Shown: positions 14,485-18,402 of the stretch, in pieces
Position numbering within the stretch: position 1 is the first letter of the stretch
Layout of the letters: each line of letters opens with the position of its first letter
Assembly (NCBI GenBank): GCA_964393335.1
Contig: CAYMTN010000097.1
Location: 1 to 18,402 of the forward strand
Direction: 5' to 3'
DNA: 18,402 nt
Source: CAYMTN01 sp964393335
GTDB lineage: Bacteria > Chloroflexota > Anaerolineae > Aggregatilineales > Aggregatilineaceae
Notes under the pieces: generated by a model
What the model was told of the DNA's origin: nothing
Databases searched by the model: none
What the model saw: the letters and a program-made list of their open reading frames with translations, nothing else
Program-made: the position numbers and the translations under genes

Positions 14485-14490
14485 TACAAT
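14485..14490 (+). promoter_or_regulatory. Candidate -10 box of a leaderless reductase transcript
   Basis: TACAAT on the plus strand, with only 6 nt between it and the ATG at 14497. Transcription from it would start at or next to the ATG, and no Shine-Dalgarno site precedes the gene, both pointing to a leaderless mRNA. The -35 region is weak. Confidence 0.35.
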
Positions 14491-14496
14491 CGAAGC

Positions 14497-15210
14497 ATGA
14501 ATCAAGACGACATTCGCACCCTCAACGCCCGGTTCGAGGCGGGTGATCCCCACGCCATCATCACGTGGGCAGCGGAGCAGTTCATGCCCGAACTGGCCGC
14601 TACGTCGTCGTTCCAGACGCAGAGCGTGGCGCTGCTGCACATCCTCAGCCGGGTGCGCCCCGATATTCCGGTGATTTTCCTCGACACGGGTTATCATTTT
14701 CCCGAAACGCTGGCTTACCGCGACCAATTGGCGGCGGCGTTCGGGCTAAACGTGCGTATCGTGCGCGCCCAGAATCGCGCCGAGTTGGTCCAGCGCTACG
14801 GCGATGCGCTCTACCGCAGCGATCCCGATATGTGCTGCTACATCAACAAGGTGGAGCCGATGCGGCGCGCGTTGGAGGGTTTGAGTGCGTGGATCACGGG
14901 CATCCGGCGCGACCAGACCGCCAACCGTGCCCAGGCCCAGCCGGTCGAATTGCTGCCCAATGGCCGCGTGAAGGTGCAGCCGCTCGTCGCCTGGACGGAT
15001 AAGGATCTGTGGGCGTACATTCACGCGTTTGATCTACCCGTGCACCCGCTGTTCAGCCAGGGTTATTTGAGCGTGGGCTGCGCGCCGTGCACCGCACCGG
15101 TCACCGGCGGCGATGACGAGCGGGCCGGGCGTTGGGCGGACCAGGCCAAGACCGAATGCGGCCTGCACACGGATACGCTGTTCCAGCTGCGCCCCCCGGG
15201 ACGGGAATAG
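14497..15210 (+). CDS. cysH: Assimilatory (phospho)adenylylsulfate reductase, [4Fe-4S] type
   Basis: This 237-aa cytoplasmic enzyme reduces APS and/or PAPS to sulfite. The adenylyl-binding region has TSSFQTQSVALLH (36-48), a LDTGYHFPET motif (62-71) and GIRRDQ (135-140). Cys113-Cys114 (MCC) and Cys195/Cys198 (GCAPC) form the CC...CxxC set that binds the [4Fe-4S] cluster of APS-type reductases. The catalytic C-terminal Cys221 sits in TECGLH. Electrons would come from thioredoxin or glutaredoxin. The cluster type usually marks an APS reductase, yet the nearby sulfurylase carries an APS kinase and a PAP phosphatase is present. Some cluster-bearing CysH enzymes accept both APS and PAPS. The ATG has no ribosome site but a -10 box just before it. 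The epimerase gene starts 6 nt after the stop. Confidence 0.93.
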   Translation: MNQDDIRTLNARFEAGDPHAIITWAAEQFMPELAATSSFQTQSVALLHILSRVRPDIPVIFLDTGYHFPETLAYRDQLAAAFGLNVRIVRAQNRAELVQRYGDALYRSDPDMCCYINKVEPMRRALEGLSAWITGIRRDQTANRAQAQPVELLPNGRVKVQPLVAWTDKDLWAYIHAFDLPVHPLFSQGYLSVGCAPCTAPVTGGDDERAGRWADQAKTECGLHTDTLFQLRPPGRE

Positions 15211-15216
15211 AATCGC

Positions 15217-16209
15217 ATGGCGCGCGTGATCCTCGTCACCGGCGGAGCGGGCTACATCGGCTCGCAGTTGATCCGCGACCTTGCGACCGATCCCAACCTG
15301 ACCGATTGCACCATTCGTATTCTCGATAACCTGCAGCGTGAAACGTACGTGACCCTGCTCGATCTGCCGGAGTCCGGGCGGTACGAGTTCGTCGAAGGTG
15401 ATCTGTTGGATAACGCCGGGATGCGCCGCGCGTTGGATGGCGTGTGGGCCGTCGTGCACATGGCGGCAGTCGTCCGCACGCCGCTGTCGTTTGGCGGCTC
15501 GGCGGGGCAGGTCGAGCAGGTCAATCACTGGGGCACGGCGAATCTGGTAGAAGCTGCCGCGTCAGCAGGCGTGAGTCTGCTGGTTTATACCAGCAGCGCG
15601 GCGGTATACGGCCCGGTCAATGCGTGGGGCGGCCAGCCGTTCACCGAACGCGACATCTGCCGCCCGGTCGGGTTGTACGCCGAAAGTAAGCTGCGCGGCG
15701 AAAAACACGTGGTCCAGGCGGGCGAACGCGGCGCGCTGCAAACGGTCAACCTGCGGTTGGGGCCGGTGTTCGGTTATGCGCCTGCCGTGCGTTTTGACGG
15801 CGTGGCGAACCGGTTTGCGTACCTGGCGGGAATCCGCCGCCCGCTGACGGTGTACGGCACGGGCGAGCAGACGCGCCCGCATCTGCACGTGCAGGATGCC
15901 AGCAGCGCGATCCGTTTTGCGCTGGCGCAGCCCGATCAGGTGGCGGGCGAGACGTTCAACGTCGTGGGCGAGAACGCGTCGGTGTTGGACGTGGCGACGG
16001 CTGTGCAAAAGCTGTGGCCTGACGCCAGCGTACGCTACACGGAACAGGACGTATTGACGCACCTCTCGTATGCCATCGACGGCAGCAAGCTGCACGCGCT
16101 CGGCTGGTATCCATCCATCGGCATCGAAGCCGGCATCGCGGAGCTGTTGGAACATTTGCGCGCCTTCCGCGCCTTCAGCCCCGGCGAACACCTGAACTGG
16201 TCAGAATAG
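15217..16209 (+). CDS. NAD-dependent sugar-nucleotide epimerase/dehydratase
   Basis: This 330-aa protein is an extended short-chain dehydrogenase. Its Rossmann motif TGGAGYIGS lies at 8-16, TSSAAVYG at 125-132, and the catalytic YxxxK (Tyr154, Lys158) in LYAESKLRGE. The overall pattern resembles UDP-glucose 4-epimerase and related NDP-sugar epimerases, with the substrate-binding part near RLGPVFGYAP and VYGTGEQTRPHLHVQD. The exact sugar cannot be fixed from sequence. It starts 6 nt after the (P)APS reductase, with GGGAATAG upstream, so it is probably co-transcribed despite an unrelated role. A membrane glycosyltransferase follows, so surface glycan synthesis is the more likely job. Confidence 0.9.
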   Translation: MARVILVTGGAGYIGSQLIRDLATDPNLTDCTIRILDNLQRETYVTLLDLPESGRYEFVEGDLLDNAGMRRALDGVWAVVHMAAVVRTPLSFGGSAGQVEQVNHWGTANLVEAAASAGVSLLVYTSSAAVYGPVNAWGGQPFTERDICRPVGLYAESKLRGEKHVVQAGERGALQTVNLRLGPVFGYAPAVRFDGVANRFAYLAGIRRPLTVYGTGEQTRPHLHVQDASSAIRFALAQPDQVAGETFNVVGENASVLDVATAVQKLWPDASVRYTEQDVLTHLSYAIDGSKLHALGWYPSIGIEAGIAELLEHLRAFRAFSPGEHLNWSE

Positions 16210-16372
16210 TTTTCTGGTTCAAATCGTTTTGCAGGCGTCCGTGATTTGACCACCCCTTTCTTGGCTCTTTGGCCCCGCGTGACATCCTTCTCCTGACTCA
16301 TTGCGCGCCCGGCGGCGAGGCGTTACTCTTGAGGGCGTTATCTGGGCCGGATCGCGTTCGGTGGGGGATCAC

Positions 16373-18289
16373 ATGCGGGTAACCCAACCATCCGAAATAC
16401 ACCCATCCCGGCGGCTGTGGTGGGCCGTTGTTGGCTGCCTGCTGCTGGCGTTTGCCGTCGCGCTGCACGGCGTGAACGACCTGATTCTGTGGGCGGATGA
16501 AGGGTGGACGATTTACGCCTCGGACCCCGGACTCTCGTTGGGCGAGACGATTGAGCGCGTCGAGGTGGACAACCACCCGCCTCTGTTTTTTGTCGAGCTG
16601 CATCTATGGCGCGTGGGTATGGGATCGAGCGTATTTGCGATGCGCTGCCTGTCGGTGCTGCTGGCCCTGCTCAGCGCCGCGCTGCTGTTTCGCGTCGGGG
16701 CGGATATGCTGTCGCCCACAGCGGCGATCATCGCCGTGCTGTTATATATCGCCCACGACCTGATTCACGTCTTCGCGCAGGAGGTCCGCCATTACCCGCA
16801 GCAGCAGGTCATGACGCTGCTGGTGATGTGGCTGTACTGGCGCTGGTGGCGGCGTCCTGATTGGCGGCGCGCGCTGCTGTTCGGAGTCGCAGGGGCGGCG
16901 CTGCTGTGGTCCTATTATTGGGGCGGATTCGTGCTGCTCGTGCTGGCGCTGCACGGCCTGCTGACGCGCCACGATCCCGCAGTGGTGCGCCGCGTTCAGT
17001 GGCGAAGCCTGGCCGCCGGGTTGGGGTTGGCGGCGCTGCTGTTCATTCCCTGGCTGCCGACGCTGGCCGATCAGGCGGCGGGCCTATCCGACCAACTGCG
17101 CTTCACGTGGGATAATTCATGGGTCGCTTACCGGACGCTGGCCGAGCAGTTAGGCGGCAGTCCGGCGGGCGTGTGGCTGGCGTTGGCGGCGCTGGGAGTC
17201 GTGGCGCTGGACCGGAAAAAGCTCCAGCCGAGCGCTGCCAGCGGGTTATTGGGCGCGCTGGTCGTGCTGGTGGTCGCGATCACCGTTGTGCTGAACGAAT
17301 TCATGGACAGCCTGTACGTCCGTTCGCTGGCGGTGATCGTTCCAGCGGTGATGCTGCTGGTAGCCCACGCGGTCGCCCGATTCCGGTCCCCGGAGCGGTG
17401 GATCATGACTGGCGTTTTGCTGCTGCTGAGTTGGGGAACGCGGTCCGCCGCACCGCCCGCACGCGCCCAATGGGACGACGTGGCGCGTTACGTGGCGCAG
17501 CACAGCACGGCGGCGGATGTCGTGCTGCTGGAAATGAACAACGGCGAGTTTAAGAACTTGCAGGAAGTGACGTTCACCTACTACCTGGATCAGGCGAGTG
17601 ATGGGCGGGTGCGCACCATCCCGACCGAAGGCCCGCGCGTGGCCGACCCGGCGGGGTTTGCGGCGTACCTGGATGCGCAGGTGTCCGGCGAGACTCACGT
17701 GTGGGTCGTTAAACTCGGCTGGCCGTACTACGATCTGCGCGCGGCGCTGGCGGAACGCGGATTCACCGAAACCGCCCCCGTGACTGCCTGGCATCCGTTC
17801 ACCGGGCTGCCCGTCAAAGTGTGGCGTTTCGACCGCCTGCCGGATGGCGCGGCCCCGGCGGTGGCGTTTGGCGCGGTGATGCGGATGGAAGCGCCGGAGA
17901 TCGCCGCGTATCGGGAGTGGGTGACGGTGAATCTGCTGTGGTCGCCGCAGGTGACGCCGGACCGGGACTACACGGTGTCCGTGTTTCTGCTGGACGCGAG
18001 CGGCGCGCTGGTAACGCAGCACGACAGCTACCCGATGGAAAATCGCTCACCTACCGTCGAGTGGACGGTCCCCGGCCTTTACTTCGACAGCCACACACTG
18101 GACACGTCCGCGCTGCCAGCCGGGACGTATCAGGTCGGCGTGAAGGTGTACGCGTTCACGGATCCGTCGTTCAGCGCGGTGCAGATCGAATCACCGGACC
18201 GCTGCGCCATCGACGATCCTGCCGGGTCGGCCACGGACGCAGACGCGTGCCAGTTTGTGACGCTGGGTTCGGTGCGCGTCGGGCACTAG
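16373..18289 (+). CDS. GT-C family membrane glycosyltransferase (ArnT/PMT-like) with extracytoplasmic C-terminal domain
   Basis: This 638-aa integral membrane protein shows the GT-C layout. A first membrane helix (about 14-33) is followed by an extracytoplasmic loop with the acidic motif WADEGWTIYAS (about 41-51), then DNHPPLFFVELHLW (about 66-79), and some eight to ten hydrophobic helices to about residue 370. These motifs are typical of polyprenyl-phosphate-sugar transferases of the dolichyl-phosphate-mannose mannosyltransferase/ArnT superfamily. The C-terminal ~260 residues are soluble, probably outside the membrane, with a beta-rich stretch (SVFLLDASGALV, LPAGTYQVGVKVY) near the end. The acceptor (protein, lipid or glycan) is unknown. 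The ATG at 16373 is preferred over a TTG at 16301 because GGGGGAT lies just upstream. A 163-nt gap before it shows no clear promoter. Codon usage is strongly GC-biased. Confidence 0.88.
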   Translation: MRVTQPSEIHPSRRLWWAVVGCLLLAFAVALHGVNDLILWADEGWTIYASDPGLSLGETIERVEVDNHPPLFFVELHLWRVGMGSSVFAMRCLSVLLALLSAALLFRVGADMLSPTAAIIAVLLYIAHDLIHVFAQEVRHYPQQQVMTLLVMWLYWRWWRRPDWRRALLFGVAGAALLWSYYWGGFVLLVLALHGLLTRHDPAVVRRVQWRSLAAGLGLAALLFIPWLPTLADQAAGLSDQLRFTWDNSWVAYRTLAEQLGGSPAGVWLALAALGVVALDRKKLQPSAASGLLGALVVLVVAITVVLNEFMDSLYVRSLAVIVPAVMLLVAHAVARFRSPERWIMTGVLLLLSWGTRSAAPPARAQWDDVARYVAQHSTAADVVLLEMNNGEFKNLQEVTFTYYLDQASDGRVRTIPTEGPRVADPAGFAAYLDAQVSGETHVWVVKLGWPYYDLRAALAERGFTETAPVTAWHPFTGLPVKVWRFDRLPDGAAPAVAFGAVMRMEAPEIAAYREWVTVNLLWSPQVTPDRDYTVSVFLLDASGALVTQHDSYPMENRSPTVEWTVPGLYFDSHTLDTSALPAGTYQVGVKVYAFTDPSFSAVQIESPDRCAIDDPAGSATDADACQFVTLGSVRVGH

Positions 18290-18309
18290 TACACGCGGGC
18301 GTAGGTTCT

Positions 18310-18328
18310 GCGAGGGTTTCACCCTCGC
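18310..18328 (+). terminator. Short hairpin after the GT-C gene
   Basis: GCGAGGGT (18310-18317) pairs perfectly with ACCCTCGC (18321-18328) around a TTC loop, 20 nt after the stop. A tight 8-bp stem without T-run. A GCGAGGG-type hairpin followed by a second one suggests termination or a dispersed repeat. Confidence 0.5.
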
Positions 18329-18360
18329 GCACCCACCAGGCCATCGGCCCCTGGACCCCG

Positions 18361-18385
18361 CCTTCCGGCGCGCCGCGCCGGAAGG
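18361..18385. terminator. Second hairpin at the window edge
   Basis: CCTTCCGGCG (18361-18370) pairs perfectly with CGCCGGAAGG (18376-18385), 5-nt loop. A TTTT run appears about 10 nt later (18395-18398), close to the window end. It may be a bidirectional terminator or part of a larger repeat together with the hairpin at 18310. Confidence 0.45.
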
Positions 18386-18402
18386 CCAGTCAAAGTTTTG
18401 GC

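Larger units (their letters stand above)
14173..14496. other. Repeat-rich intergenic region
   Basis: This 324-nt gap between the histidine phosphatase and the (P)APS reductase has no gene. In order it holds a terminator-like hairpin, a palindromic repeat with flanking GAATCCAT/ATGGATTC arms (14260-14267 and 14282-14289), and a CAGAGA-type inverted repeat, then the reductase promoter box. A 74-codon frame on the minus strand is repeat-derived (HHRGHGEHRE) and is not called. Confidence 0.6.

Overview
The window looks like a chromosomal segment of a bacterium from the Chloroflexota (Anaerolineae-like). This is an inference from the moderately high GC content, the dispersed palindromic repeats, the TACAAT-type -10 boxes and the gene content; no rRNA or other marker gene is present to prove it. 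No tRNA, rRNA, CRISPR array, transposase or phage gene was seen.

Left part (about 1-8.5 kb, visibly less GC-rich than the rest): a ribosomally made, post-translationally modified peptide (RiPP) locus. Seven genes read on the minus strand, tightly packed and partly overlapping, in transcription order: a PqqD-like peptide-recognition protein (ScmD-like), two SPASM-type radical SAM enzymes resembling ScmE and ScmF of the 'SynChlorMet' cassette, a small precursor peptide with five regularly spaced Cys-x(2-3)-Gly units, a HPr-kinase-like protein, a family 2 glycosyltransferase and a soluble S26-type peptidase. A further frame starts at the window edge. A secreted Cys-containing protein of unknown function lies just upstream on the same strand. 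Divergently, on the plus strand, are an uncharacterised nucleotidyltransferase (PF14907 type), a family that recurs in RiPP loci with HprK-like kinases, and a NusG/RfaH-type antitermination paralog. Together they suggest a peptide that is cross-linked by radical chemistry, cleaved from its leader, and possibly phosphorylated, nucleotidylated or glycosylated. This is the most unusual system in the window.

Middle and right part (about 8.5-15.2 kb, GC-rich): an assimilatory sulfate module. It has a PAP phosphatase (minus strand), a fused ATP sulfurylase/APS kinase, an SLC13-type permease with two TrkA-C domains (a candidate sulfate carrier), a histidine phosphatase, and an iron-sulfur (P)APS reductase. 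The sulfurylase gene ends at a strong perfect hairpin. Two inverted copies of a 24-nt palindromic repeat bracket the permease/phosphatase pair.

Right end (15.2-18.4 kb): an NAD-dependent sugar-nucleotide epimerase, placed 6 nt after the reductase, and a large GT-C membrane glycosyltransferase with an extracytoplasmic C-terminal domain, followed by two strong hairpins at the window edge.
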